From Chloroflexi bacterium UBA4733 (GTDB taxonomy: Bacteria > Chloroflexota > UBA4733): a stretch of DNA of 41,960 nucleotides. The position numbers and the translations under genes are program-made. The stretch is from the NCBI GenBank assembly GCA_002404055.1, contig DHIZ01000294.1, positions 14,276 through 56,235 on the forward strand. The letters run 5' to 3'. The notes under the pieces were generated by a model, which saw only the letters and a list, made by a program, of their open reading frames with translations, was not told the DNA's origin and did not search any database. Every line of letters begins with the position of its first letter. Within the stretch, counting starts at the first letter, position 1. Positions 33,081 through 40,995 of the stretch are shown one piece after another.

Positions 33081-33518
33081 ATGGACGCAGATCGGCAACG
33101 TGTCGTGACCGTCTTCGGCAGTTCGCAGCCGCGCGAAGGAGAGGCCGACTACGCGCAGGCCTACGAGCTGGGCAAGCGCCTGGCGCTGGCCGGTTACACC
33201 CTCTGCAACGGCGGAACCGGCGGCACGATGCGGGCGGCGGCGCAGGGCGCCAGGGAGGCCGGTGGCCGCACCATCGGCGTGACGATGGACATCTACATCC
33301 CCGACCCGCCCAACTCCTGGCTGGACGAGGAGGTCCGCGGAGGGGACCTCTTCACCCGCTTGCAGCGACTGATCTTGCCGGCCAGTGGCTTCATTTGCCT
33401 GCGCAGCGCCTGCGGACTGCCCCGGGTCTCCCCACGTCCCGCTGGTGAGCATGTTATGTCACTGATCCCGCCACCAGTGCATGCATCTGGAAGAAGCATG
33501 CACTGGCGGCGGTCTTGA
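33081..33518 (+). pseudogene. LOG/TIGR00725-family protein, C-terminally truncated
   Basis: Reading frame of 145 codons. The N-terminal two thirds match the SLOG/LOG family: VVTVFGSSQPREGEADYAQA, LALAGYTLCNGGTGGTMRAA and GGRTIGVTMDIY, the Rossmann-like phosphoribohydrolase fold. After GFICLRSACGLP the essential PGGxGTxxE motif and following helices are missing, and the frame runs on through an unrelated palindrome. Without that motif it should be inactive. The ATG at 33081 follows a GAGGCGGTGG region. Confidence 0.65.
33468..33512. repeat. 17-bp inverted repeat (hairpin) within the LOG gene 3' end
   Basis: CCGCCACCAGTGCATGC (33468-33484) pairs with 33496-33512 at 16 of 17 positions, with an 11-base loop. 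It is followed by TCTTGAAG twice in tandem (33514-33529). It could act as a terminator without a T-run, or be a REP-like or insertion remnant; it marks the point where family similarity has already ended. Confidence 0.7.
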
Positions 33519-33571
33519 AGTCTTGAAGAGGCCATACCACGCCCTGAGCATCGGGACGCTATACTGTTGGC

Positions 33572-33808
33572 ATGAAGCCGCGACAGATAGCGTTGCCGGA
33601 CGATCTCGATGCCGCCCTCACAGCCATGCATGGCCGTGAGGGCGCGCTCCTACGGCCTGATGATGTCATCCAGGCCGCCCTCCGCGAGTATCTCACGGCA
33701 CGCGGATATGTCCCTCCTAAGCAGCCGCTCCGCATTACGCCTGCCATCCGGGGAAGCGGTTTTAGGGACATTAGCGTCGATCACGACCGCTATCTCGCCG
33801 AGGAGTGA
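33572..33808 (+). CDS. CopG-like antitoxin of a PIN module
   Basis: 78-residue protein: QIALPDDLDAALTAMHGREG, LLRPDDVIQAALREYLTARG (ribbon-helix-helix-like), then a short tail ending VDHDRYLAEE that would contact the toxin. TATACT 11 bases upstream (33560-33565) may be a -10. It overlaps the PIN gene by 4 bases (GTGA). Confidence 0.75.
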   Translation: MKPRQIALPDDLDAALTAMHGREGALLRPDDVIQAALREYLTARGYVPPKQPLRITPAIRGSGFRDISVDHDRYLAEE

Positions 33809-34257
33809 ACGCCGCCAGGCGTGGACCCACAGTAGGCGCACCGGCAGTTCTGGCCGATACTGGCGTCCTCTATGCTGCCACTGATCCGAGCGACCAATAC
33901 CACGAACGAGCCCAGGAACAACTGCACCGCATCGAACAGCTGCGGATGAGCGTTGTTGTTTGTTACCCTACTGTCCTCGAAGCCTACTCTCTGATTGTCC
34001 AGAGGCTTGGCCCGGCGTCTGCCGCCGCATGGTTCAAGCAGATGCATGCCGGTGCGGGTTTCATCACCTCCCTGCCGGAGGATTACGAGCTGAGCGCGAC
34101 GACAGCTGCCCAGTCATTCGGTCGATGCGCGAGGGCGGGTCGGAGGGCGCCGCTCATCGCCCACGATCCCGACGTTTCTGCTGCCGATCCAGTCGCCGGA
34201 GAGCTGGCAGCACGGCAAGATCCTTCTCTCGGCCTGCCGCCCGTTTCATCGCGATAA
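33805..34257 (+). pseudogene. PIN-domain toxin, C-terminally replaced
   Basis: 150-codon frame. The N-terminal two thirds is a PIN domain: VLADTGVLYAATDPSDQYHE (first Asp), YPTVLEAYSLIVQRLG (Glu), AGFITSLPEDYELSATTA. After about residue 103 similarity ends; the remaining codons are antisense to the nucleotidyltransferase remnant 3' end, and the DxxxxxxD region with the last two acidic ligands is absent. It is therefore probably inactive. The GTG start overlaps the antitoxin stop. Confidence 0.65.
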
Positions 34258-35004
34258 GGTCACGCAGGCTGGCGACGAGCACAGGGCCGACGGCCATGAC
34301 GCGAGATTCTGCCCGCCGATAAACGGGCTCGTAGCTCCAGGCGCCGGGGGCGGCCCGCAGGCAGTCCAGGCGTCCGTAGCGCGTGTCGAAGAGGTTGACC
34401 TCCCAGGCGGCGAGCTCTTCGAGGTCAGTACGCGCAGTTCGCGAAGGTCCTCCAGGAGGATGCGGTCGGAAGGCTCCTGGCTGCGCCGCTGGATGTCGAT
34501 CAAGTCCTCGAGGCTGGCGACAGCGACCTGGCAGAGCCCCACGTCCATGGTCGTGGCGCGGCCATGCACCTCGCTATAGCCGGCGCCGTTGGGGAGGGAG
34601 TCCCGCCCGGCGAATGGCGCTGAGGTCTCGGCCCCCCCAGTCCCCTGACCGCCGAGACTAGCCGACGCACTCGAATCCTCGGTGCCCGGCTGAATGGCAA
34701 ACGTGCGGAGCGCCTCGACAAGCCGCTCGTGGTTGGCGGGCGATGGCTCGACCAGAAGCTCCAAGGTATCGGTCGCGTAGTTACTACCGTGGAGAGTACC
34801 GGCCCACCCGCCAATCAGCACGAAGTGTACGCCTGCCGAGGCGAGCGCACACAAGGCACACCGCGGGTCAACGACCGGAACAGGAGGGAACAGATCAGGG
34901 CCTACGGCGCGACCCTGCGCTGCGAATCGCACCGCGTCCAACTTCCGAGTCAGCCGCTCCTCCGGTGTGAGGCGGAGGAGGCTGCGCAGGCCGGAGACAT
35001 CGAT
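34154..35004 (-). pseudogene. Nucleotidyltransferase-fold (MNT-like) gene remnants, two frames
   Basis: One frame reads LRSLLRLTPEERLTRKLDAV, GVHFVLIGGWAGTLHGSNYA, HERLVEALRTFA and VAVASLEDLIDIQRRSQEPS. This is a nucleotidyltransferase-like protein in which the GG...DxD Asp pair is replaced (TDTLEL). From about 34424 a second frame continues LEELAAWEVNLFDTRYGRLD, VLVASLRDLIAMKRAAGREK and DLAVLPALRR to a stop at 34156. Because VASL-DLI-KR occurs in both, these are parts of two related copies joined by deletion. No in-frame start exists for either. Confidence 0.6.
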
Positions 35005-35322
35005 CCCGAACCGGGACTCTTCGCCGCCGAACTTGCCGCCTACCCAGTGGTTGCCTCGCTCTATGGCGCGCTCGCGTGGACTCGCTGCTGGATGCTGATG
35101 CTGTGCTGCCACGAGGACGAGACCCCTTTGCGCTGCTCTCCCAGTTCCACAGACACGCATACGTCCCAGGAGCCGCGGTTCCTGCTGCGCATCTCGGCGA
35201 CACACTCCAGTATCGCATGGACCAGCTCGCGCTGCGCCGCGTCTTCGTCGTCGGCGTCTCCCTCGCTCTCACAGGGGCGGGCCGTGGATCCCCACCGGCG
35301 CCGATGCCGATGCCGGCGCCAT
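35005..35322. other. Intergenic stretch without a recognisable gene
   Basis: 318 bp between the nucleotidyltransferase remnant and the RNA ligase stop. Open frames exist on both strands but none resembles a known family or has a good start. It may hold further degraded sequence. Confidence 0.4.
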
Positions 35323-36366
35323 TCAGTGTAGTTCGGTGCCACCGGTGCGCAACAGGTAGTCCGGCGAGATGCTCTTGAGGATGACGCGGCCCAGCTCCGG
35401 TTCGCTGCGCTCTTGCAGGGGCCGCACCACCACGCCCTCGCGCATGTGGCCGGCCAGCGTGCTCGGGCCGCTGCTGAGGCGGCGCAAGATCTCGGGGTCG
35501 TATGGCCCGCGGTAGAGCACCGGCACCATGGGTAAACCCACCTGCTCAGCGACCTGCACCAGCGCGTCGTGGTCCAGGTAGCCAGCGGGCGTCAGCACGT
35601 CGAAGAGGCGGAAGCCCACCTGGCCGCCGCTGAAGCCGTAACGCAAGTCCTGCACGCCCAGCACCTCGCCGAAAAGCATGGCCTGCTCCAGTTCAGCCTC
35701 GGCCAGGAACCGCTCCAGTGCCGCGAACAGGTCAAACTGGCCGACGGCCCGCCAATACACGTTGGCGGCGTCCTCGCGCAGCGTCTTGTGCCCCCGTGCC
35801 ATACCGAGCGAGGAGACGACCCGCCGGGTGGCGTCGCCGTCCCGAAAGACGCCCAGACACAGGCACGTGCCGTGCAGCTTCTCGGTGATCGCGACCGGCT
35901 CACCAGGCCGCAGTACGTTTGGATAGCGCTTGACGTTCTCGATGTCGGTGTAGGCGGTGAAGATAGTGCCCTTCGGCGCTGCCTCCACCGCACCTGCCAT
36001 GTGGATCGGGATTGGCGGTTCCCACTCCACGATGTCCAGCTCGGCGGCAACATCCTGACCGACGGTCCAGTGTGCGGGCCAGACCTCCGGCCGGTAGACG
36101 AGACCTTCGGAGAGCTCGCCGCGCAGCCGGATGGCCTTGACTCGGTTGTGCTGGGATCCGGCCAGCTTGCCGGCCAGCCCCAACTCCGCGAGGAGCGTGT
36201 CGGGGACGATGGCGCCGGTCGGAATGTACACGGCGAGTTGCCCGGAGCGGAACTGCCCTTTGGCCACGACGCAGCGATAGTCATCGACACGCGCCAGCTC
36301 GATCAGGTCGGCATTTGGGTGCAGGCTGATCTCGACGCGCCGTACCAGCACCTCGAACTTGCTCAT
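35323..36366 (-). CDS. RNA ligase, Rnl5 (DraRnl) type
   Basis: 347-residue nucleotidyltransferase-superfamily RNA ligase. The N-terminal OB-fold domain (VRRVEISLHPNADLIELARV, GQLAVYIPTGAIVP) precedes the ligase core, the arrangement of Deinococcus Rnl. The adenylated Lys is in ITEKLHGTCL (K-x-H-G, motif I). Motif IIIa is near AMLFGEVLGVQD, motif IV is REGVVVRP and motif V LKSISPDYLL. Known members seal 3'-OH/5'-phosphate RNA ends, including RNA in RNA:DNA hybrids. The ATG at 36366 has GGAGG. Divergent from a P-loop kinase across 241 bp. Confidence 0.9.
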   Translation of the reverse strand: MSKFEVLVRRVEISLHPNADLIELARVDDYRCVVAKGQFRSGQLAVYIPTGAIVPDTLLAELGLAGKLAGSQHNRVKAIRLRGELSEGLVYRPEVWPAHWTVGQDVAAELDIVEWEPPIPIHMAGAVEAAPKGTIFTAYTDIENVKRYPNVLRPGEPVAITEKLHGTCLCLGVFRDGDATRRVVSSLGMARGHKTLREDAANVYWRAVGQFDLFAALERFLAEAELEQAMLFGEVLGVQDLRYGFSGGQVGFRLFDVLTPAGYLDHDALVQVAEQVGLPMVPVLYRGPYDPEILRRLSSGPSTLAGHMREGVVVRPLQERSEPELGRVILKSISPDYLLRTGGTELH

Positions 36367-36607
36367 CTCGGGACCTCCAGACAGTCGTTGGGGCAACCGT
36401 CACCCCACTGTGTGCGATGAGGCGCTGCCCGGCTTACCCGCCCGTGTTGCGATGGATCATAGGCCGTCTCCAGGCACCGGGTGCTTCAGCCGAGGGATGT
36501 TCGGGGGAACACCAGCGGCCTGCAAAGCGAGCAGGGACACGTACTGTACCAGGTATAGTGCCGTGAACGATGCGCCGGCACGTTCGCTGAAGGCGAAGGG
36601 ATACTGA

Positions 36608-37183
36608 ATGGCACGCCCGCTGCTGGTCCTCGTGAGCGGGGCGCCAGGCAGCGGCAAGAGCACGCTGGCTCGCCGCCTGGCCGAGGCAGTGAGGCTGCCG
36701 CTGTTGATGCGGGACGAACTGAAGGAAACGCTGTACGACATGATCGCGCCAGGTGGGCCGGTTGCTGCCGAGCTGTCCTCCCAACTGGGCGCCGCTGCCT
36801 ACGCGCTCCTCTATGTAGTGGCTCACCGCTTACTTGACGCCAATGTCGGCCTGATCCTGGAGAGCAACTTCTACCGGGGCTGGGCCGAACCCCAGTTAGC
36901 GCCGGTGCTGGCGCGCAGCCGCGCGCTACTCGTACACTGCGGCGGCGATGCCGAAGTGATCCTCCGCCGCTACCGGGAGCGCGCCGAGCGGGGTGAACGC
37001 CACGGCGGGCACAACGACCTGGCGGTCATACCGCGCCTGCGCGACTACCTGGCGAACGGCCGCTGCGAACCTTTGGAACTCGACATACCCTTGCTCCGCG
37101 TCGACACCACAGGCGTGTCGGAGGCTATCGCGTACACGCCGTCATTCGGGGAAATCCTGGCCTTTGTCCAGGAACGCGCTTGA
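36608..37183 (+). CDS. P-loop kinase (AAA_33 family; polynucleotide kinase-like)
   Basis: 191-residue P-loop phosphotransferase. Walker A is VSGAPGSGKSTLARRL (about residues 9-24), followed by LPLLMRDELKETLYDM, where the Asp sits like the general base of T4 polynucleotide kinase (NRDDYRQ). LILESNFYRG resembles the later kinase strand, and the lid region has RRYRERAERG. It may phosphorylate RNA ends, but small-molecule kinases and zeta-like proteins share this layout. No phosphatase domain. GAAGGG lies about 7 bases upstream of the ATG. The 243 bp after it hold nothing recognisable. Confidence 0.75.
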   Translation: MARPLLVLVSGAPGSGKSTLARRLAEAVRLPLLMRDELKETLYDMIAPGGPVAAELSSQLGAAAYALLYVVAHRLLDANVGLILESNFYRGWAEPQLAPVLARSRALLVHCGGDAEVILRRYRERAERGERHGGHNDLAVIPRLRDYLANGRCEPLELDIPLLRVDTTGVSEAIAYTPSFGEILAFVQERA

Positions 37184-37426
37184 GCGTTCTTGAGTGGGCT
37201 TCGGCGTGAAGGGCGCATACGGCGGGCCAGTCCGCCCTGGCGATGGGCGATGGCGGCTACCGTGCGCCGGTCCTGGCCCTGCTCGCCTGATGGCCGCCGG
37301 CCTCGCCGCACGCCAGTGGTACGATGGCTGTGCCATGCTTTCGTAGCAAAGGGCTGCCTCCTGAGCAGTCAATGCACGGTGAATGGAGTGGCAGGAGCCC
37401 GCGACGACAAGGACAGGAGGCCATAC

Positions 37427-37678
37427 GTGAGTGTCAAGATTGAGCTCCACCGCCTGGTGGACGAACTGCCGGAAACGGAGGTCATTCCAGCCAGGCGGTT
37501 CCTTGAGTACCTGCGGGATACGCGACGTGAACCGGTCTTGGACTCGCTCATGCATGCGCCCGAAGACGATGAGCCGCTGACCCCGGCGGATGAAGCCGCC
37601 ATGGAGGAGGCAAAGGCTGCGTACCGGAGGGGAGACTATCTCACTGCCGACGAAGCCAAACGTGAGATCCTGGCTTGA
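37427..37678 (+). CDS. RelB-like antitoxin
   Basis: 83-residue acidic protein: an N-terminal helix pair (IELHRLVDELPETEVIPARR, FLEYLRDT), then PLTPADEAAMEEAKAAYRRG and DYLTADEAKREIL, a tail common to RelB/Phd-like antitoxins paired with RelE. The GTG at 37427 has GGACAGGAGG upstream. Its stop overlaps the toxin TTG start (TTGA). Confidence 0.82.
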   Translation: MSVKIELHRLVDELPETEVIPARRFLEYLRDTRREPVLDSLMHAPEDDEPLTPADEAAMEEAKAAYRRGDYLTADEAKREILA

Positions 37679-37938
37679 GCGCCCGCTGGTCCTATGTTCT
37701 GGCTGATCCGGCCCGGCGCGATTTGCGGCGATCTGATCAAACGGTGCGCAACCGCATCCTTGCCGCGCTGGACCGCTTTGTTGACAGCGGCGTAGGCGAT
37801 GTGCGTAAGCTTGCCGGCCGCGAGGCCGAATGGCGGCTGCGCGTAGGGGATTATCGGGTGCTATTCGAGCGGGACGCCGAGCGGCATGTGATCGTGGTGC
37901 TTCGCGTCCGGCACCGCCAAGAGGCGTACAGCGAGTGA
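37675..37938 (+). CDS. RelE-family mRNA interferase toxin
   Basis: 87-residue RelE fold: WSYVLADPARRDLRRSDQTV, NRILAALDRFVDSG, DVRKLAGREAEWRLRVGDYR, VLFERD and VLRVRHRQEAY. The C-terminal Arg/His/Tyr pattern is that of ribosome-dependent mRNA endonucleases. TTG start coupled to the antitoxin stop, and its own stop overlaps the GTG of the following gene. Confidence 0.9.
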   Translation: MSARWSYVLADPARRDLRRSDQTVRNRILAALDRFVDSGVGDVRKLAGREAEWRLRVGDYRVLFERDAERHVIVVLRVRHRQEAYSE

Positions 37939-38390
37939 CGAGGGAACACCATTCGTCCGACCTTGAGCGGGCGCGAGCGATTTGCCGGCGCGTGCGGTTG
38001 GCAAGCGGTCGGCCAGACGGACGCTGCGGGAAAGTCGCTAAGGCCATCGCGGCAGACCTGGGCTGGGCGTACCGTTGGGGGCATCTGCGCCTGCTGGATG
38101 GCGGGTTCTGCTGGATCCACTGCTGGAACCAACTGGCGGATGGGACCGTGGTGGATACGACCGCCGATCAGTTTGAAGAGCGCTGGCTGGGCGGCGTGGC
38201 CGTGCTGCAGCCCGGCGACCCGCTGCACGCCAACTACCGTCCGGTCCTCAGCTCGGGGTGCGCAGCCACAGCCCGCGGCACATTCACTGTACCGAACGGG
38301 CAACTCGGCTCCCGCTCGCGTTCGCGGCCGGGAAGGCAGGCCTCCGTCGGCTGCCAGTCACCATCCAAGCGCTGCCAGTCGGTCAGGTAG
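37935..38390 (+). CDS. Hypothetical protein with Cys-His-Asp pattern (papain/transglutaminase-like?)
   Basis: 151-codon gene starting at a GTG that overlaps the relE stop (GTGA). The core is DGRCGKVAKAIAADLGWAYR, FCWIHCWNQLADGTVVDTTA, DQFEERW. A Cys at a helix start, a His-Trp strand and a VD-T-ADQF strand resemble small transglutaminase/papain-like proteins; this is pattern-level only. The last 45 or so codons overlap the convergent gene at 38234 antisense and look non-native, so the original C-terminus was probably lost. Confidence 0.55.
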   Translation: MTREHHSSDLERARAICRRVRLASGRPDGRCGKVAKAIAADLGWAYRWGHLRLLDGGFCWIHCWNQLADGTVVDTTADQFEERWLGGVAVLQPGDPLHANYRPVLSSGCAATARGTFTVPNGQLGSRSRSRPGRQASVGCQSPSKRCQSVR

Positions 38391-38875
38391 TCGTAGGCAC
38401 GTTGCAGCCTGGGATCCTCGAGGTAGCCGAACTTGGCCAAGGCATACGTCATGACGTGGGAAATACAGATGTACGGCCGCTTATCCCAGCTCTTCGTGTG
38501 GTCGAAGCCACCGTGCAAAAAGCCGGGCGGCTCGCCATCCGGCGCCTGTGCGGTGAGAATCGTCTCGGCCACGGTGGCTACCGGCACAACGTCGCGCTTC
38601 AGCCCGAAGTCGGCCAGGATTGCCAGCTTCCACAGGGCGTCCTTGGCGTCGTAGGCCCGGCTGAGCGGACGCGCTTGCGGCCAGACCTGCAGCCCATCCA
38701 GCAACTCCGCGACACGCGGATGCTCGGTGAGGGCGCGATAGGCACTGCGCACTTCCGGTGCATCCGGCGGCTGGCCCAACAAATCGAGCCGGGCGTTCAA
38801 GGTGACCCAGGGCTCGTCCCGAGTCGCCAGCCAGTTCACCAGCCCTTCGCTAACCGCCAAACGCTGTTCCGCCAT
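38234..38875 (-). pseudogene. Prenyltransferase/squalene-cyclase-fold protein, C-terminally truncated
   Basis: 213-codon frame. It matches a family of alpha-alpha barrel proteins of about 300 residues (GGFDHTKSWDKRPYICISHV, LAKFGYLEDPRLQRAYDYLT, DWQRLDGDWQP, EPSCPFGTVNVPRAVAAHPE). Family members continue with further repeats after the NVLRALAAxPxLR-like segment; here a stop follows HPELRTGR. Enzymatic function in this family is not established. GAGGG lies upstream of the ATG at 38875; a GTG two codons earlier is possible. It follows the SDR-DUF4253 gene by 12 bp on the same strand. Confidence 0.6.
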
Positions 38876-38887
38876 GCTCACTCACCC

Positions 38888-40795
38888 TCAATCCCACCAG
38901 AAGTGCCAGACGCGGACCAGCATCAGCATTGCGGCCAGCCCTTCGATAGTATTCGTCGGCTCATCGTACTCGCCGGGCAAGCATTCGCCGGAATAGCCCC
39001 AGTATTCCCACGCCATGGTCAGCGCCTCCTCCCGCGTGGTCGGCGGACGGCGCATCAGCAGTTCGACCGTGTCGTGTTGCATGGCGAGCACGTCCGCGCC
39101 GAAACGCTGACTCCAACGCTTGAGCACCGCAGTGTGCTCGGCGAACTTGGGCGCCTCGTTCCAGCCCCCGAGGCGCAGGTAAGCGGGGACCTGCCAGCCG
39201 TGGCGCGTCGGGACCAGAGCGAGATAGATGAGTGGCACCAGGCCGCGCCGCCCCGTCTCGATACTGAGGTGATACACGACGTCTATCTCGTTGTCTGGCG
39301 GTGCCTGCAGCCAGGTGTTGTGCGCTGCCTGTACCGCCCGGAGCGCCTCCTCATCGGGCCAGGCGCCGTGGGGGGCGGGGAAATGACCGGAGACCTCGTC
39401 GATCTTCGTGTGCAACCAGACCGGGACATTGATCGCTTCGGCGTCGGCAATGATCTCGGACGGGCTCTGCCACGGCCCCCAGCCATCCTGCTCAGCGACC
39501 TCCATGCTGGCGGCATGGCGGCGCGCCTGACCCTCGTCGCCCAGCAGCACGGGCCAGTAGCCGCTGATCGCGACGAGGTTATACAGCATCTGCCAGGTTG
39601 CCACGGCTTTCTCACCGCGCACGACCAGGCGATACACGGTGTCGCCCCGCCCATCGTAGAGTGGAGCAAGCGTCGTCGTCTCGACACCGTAGCGCCCCAG
39701 GAGCCTGGCCAGCTCTTTCTGCGAGGCTGGCCGCTCTCCAGCGACGGGATTCGCGTCGATCACGTCTGGCTGCAGCGTGGTCGCCCTGCCAGCGGACAAG
39801 AGATGCGCAGCAAGCGCCAACTCGGCCCGGCGATTGGCGTAGTTCGGCGGGGGTTCCATCGGAGGATGGCTCAGAAAGCTGCTGACGATCTTATCCAGGC
39901 AACGGCGCAGGTGCTCCGGGTGAAAGGCCAGGGAACGCAGCGCTTTGCTCATATCCAGGTGCGAGGTCCAACGGTCGGAGAACGGCGAAACCTGCGTAGC
40001 GGTCAAGCCGTGGGAGCGCAGTTCCTCGTCGGTAACGGACACCAGCTTGGGCGACGTGGCGAGCAAGCCGGCCAGGAGCGTCACCAGATCCACCAGGGCC
40101 GGCGCCTCGTACTGCGCCAGGTTATACGCCTCACCGAAGGTGCGATCGTCGCCCAGCAGACGAATGATCGCCTGGACGACATCGCCACTGTAGACATGGC
40201 GAAGCTCGCTGGGCGAGCTGTCCGGGATGAGCAGCGGCCCACCGTCCGACAATCGCCAGAGGTAGCTCTCCACGCGCCGAAAGGGGTCGCGCTCGCCGTT
40301 TACCATGGGCAACCGCAGGCGCGTGGCCGGGAAACCCTGCTGCATCCAGGCGTTGGCCAGCACGTCTTCGGCCTGACGCTTGTCGATGCCAGAGCGCCAG
40401 TTCTTGCGGTCGTCGGGATCCTCCGGCTCGGGTAGCAGTGGCCCTGCATAATCTTCTTCGCGCGACGGACGCCGGCAATCCTGGCGCACCAGGTACACCT
40501 GACCGCTGCTGATGAATACGTAGTGCCCCACCTGGCCGCCGAGCACTGCCACAGCCTGACGAGCATCGTCCGCGGTGTATCCAGCAAAGTCCACGGCGGC
40601 GTCGAAGTGGCGCCCGGTGAGCAGGCGGGCAAAGTCCGGCGCAATGCGGTCGCCGTGCAGGCGTTCGACGCGCTCGCCGAAGGGGTCAGGCAGGCGTCCG
40701 CGGTTGAAGGTGGTGACCTGGTGGCCGGCGAGCAGCAGACGCCAGACCAACTGGTAGCCAACAAAGCGCGTGCCGCCGATCACGAGGACATGCAC
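38888..40795 (-). CDS. NAD-dependent epimerase/dehydratase fused to DUF4253
   Basis: 635-residue two-part protein. Residues 1-320 are an extended SDR: MHVLVIGGTRFVGYQLVWRL with the glycine motif, VDFAGYTADDARQ, YVFISSGQVY with the active-site Ser/Tyr region, TRLRLPMVNGERDPFRR and RHVYSGDVVQAI. After a PPPNYANRR linker, residues 345-635 match DUF4253: ELARLLGRYGVETTTLAPLY, GYWPVLLGD, GWGPWQSPSEIIADAEAINV, LALVPTRHGWQVPAYLRLGG, DTVELLMRRPPTTREEAL and a C-terminal VWHFWWD. DUF4253 proteins are normally separate. The start is GTG at 40795 with AGGAAGGGG upstream. Confidence 0.85.
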   Translation of the reverse strand: MHVLVIGGTRFVGYQLVWRLLLAGHQVTTFNRGRLPDPFGERVERLHGDRIAPDFARLLTGRHFDAAVDFAGYTADDARQAVAVLGGQVGHYVFISSGQVYLVRQDCRRPSREEDYAGPLLPEPEDPDDRKNWRSGIDKRQAEDVLANAWMQQGFPATRLRLPMVNGERDPFRRVESYLWRLSDGGPLLIPDSSPSELRHVYSGDVVQAIIRLLGDDRTFGEAYNLAQYEAPALVDLVTLLAGLLATSPKLVSVTDEELRSHGLTATQVSPFSDRWTSHLDMSKALRSLAFHPEHLRRCLDKIVSSFLSHPPMEPPPNYANRRAELALAAHLLSAGRATTLQPDVIDANPVAGERPASQKELARLLGRYGVETTTLAPLYDGRGDTVYRLVVRGEKAVATWQMLYNLVAISGYWPVLLGDEGQARRHAASMEVAEQDGWGPWQSPSEIIADAEAINVPVWLHTKIDEVSGHFPAPHGAWPDEEALRAVQAAHNTWLQAPPDNEIDVVYHLSIETGRRGLVPLIYLALVPTRHGWQVPAYLRLGGWNEAPKFAEHTAVLKRWSQRFGADVLAMQHDTVELLMRRPPTTREEALTMAWEYWGYSGECLPGEYDEPTNTIEGLAAMLMLVRVWHFWWD

Positions 40796-40995
40796 GACAG
40801 TATCCCCTTCCTGGAACGTCCGCCGCGGGCCTGCTACGGCAGTCCGTGGGTAGTAGTCTAGCCAATGCTGGGCGGGGCATCCGAGCCTGTAACTTCTGAT
40901 GCGGAACGGGCAATGAGAGCGACCATCCGAATGGCGGGACCGCAGTGGTATGGTGCGTACAGCACAATGACGCATGCACACGGGAGGAGCCGGCC

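Noticed and set aside
36608..37183. Zeta-type toxin
   Set aside because: No epsilon-like antitoxin next to it and the RDExxET layout is closer to polynucleotide kinase-like members, although this is not decisive.
38258..40435. 725-codon plus-strand frame
   Set aside because: Entirely antisense to the truncated cyclase-fold and SDR-DUF4253 genes, both of which have clear domains.
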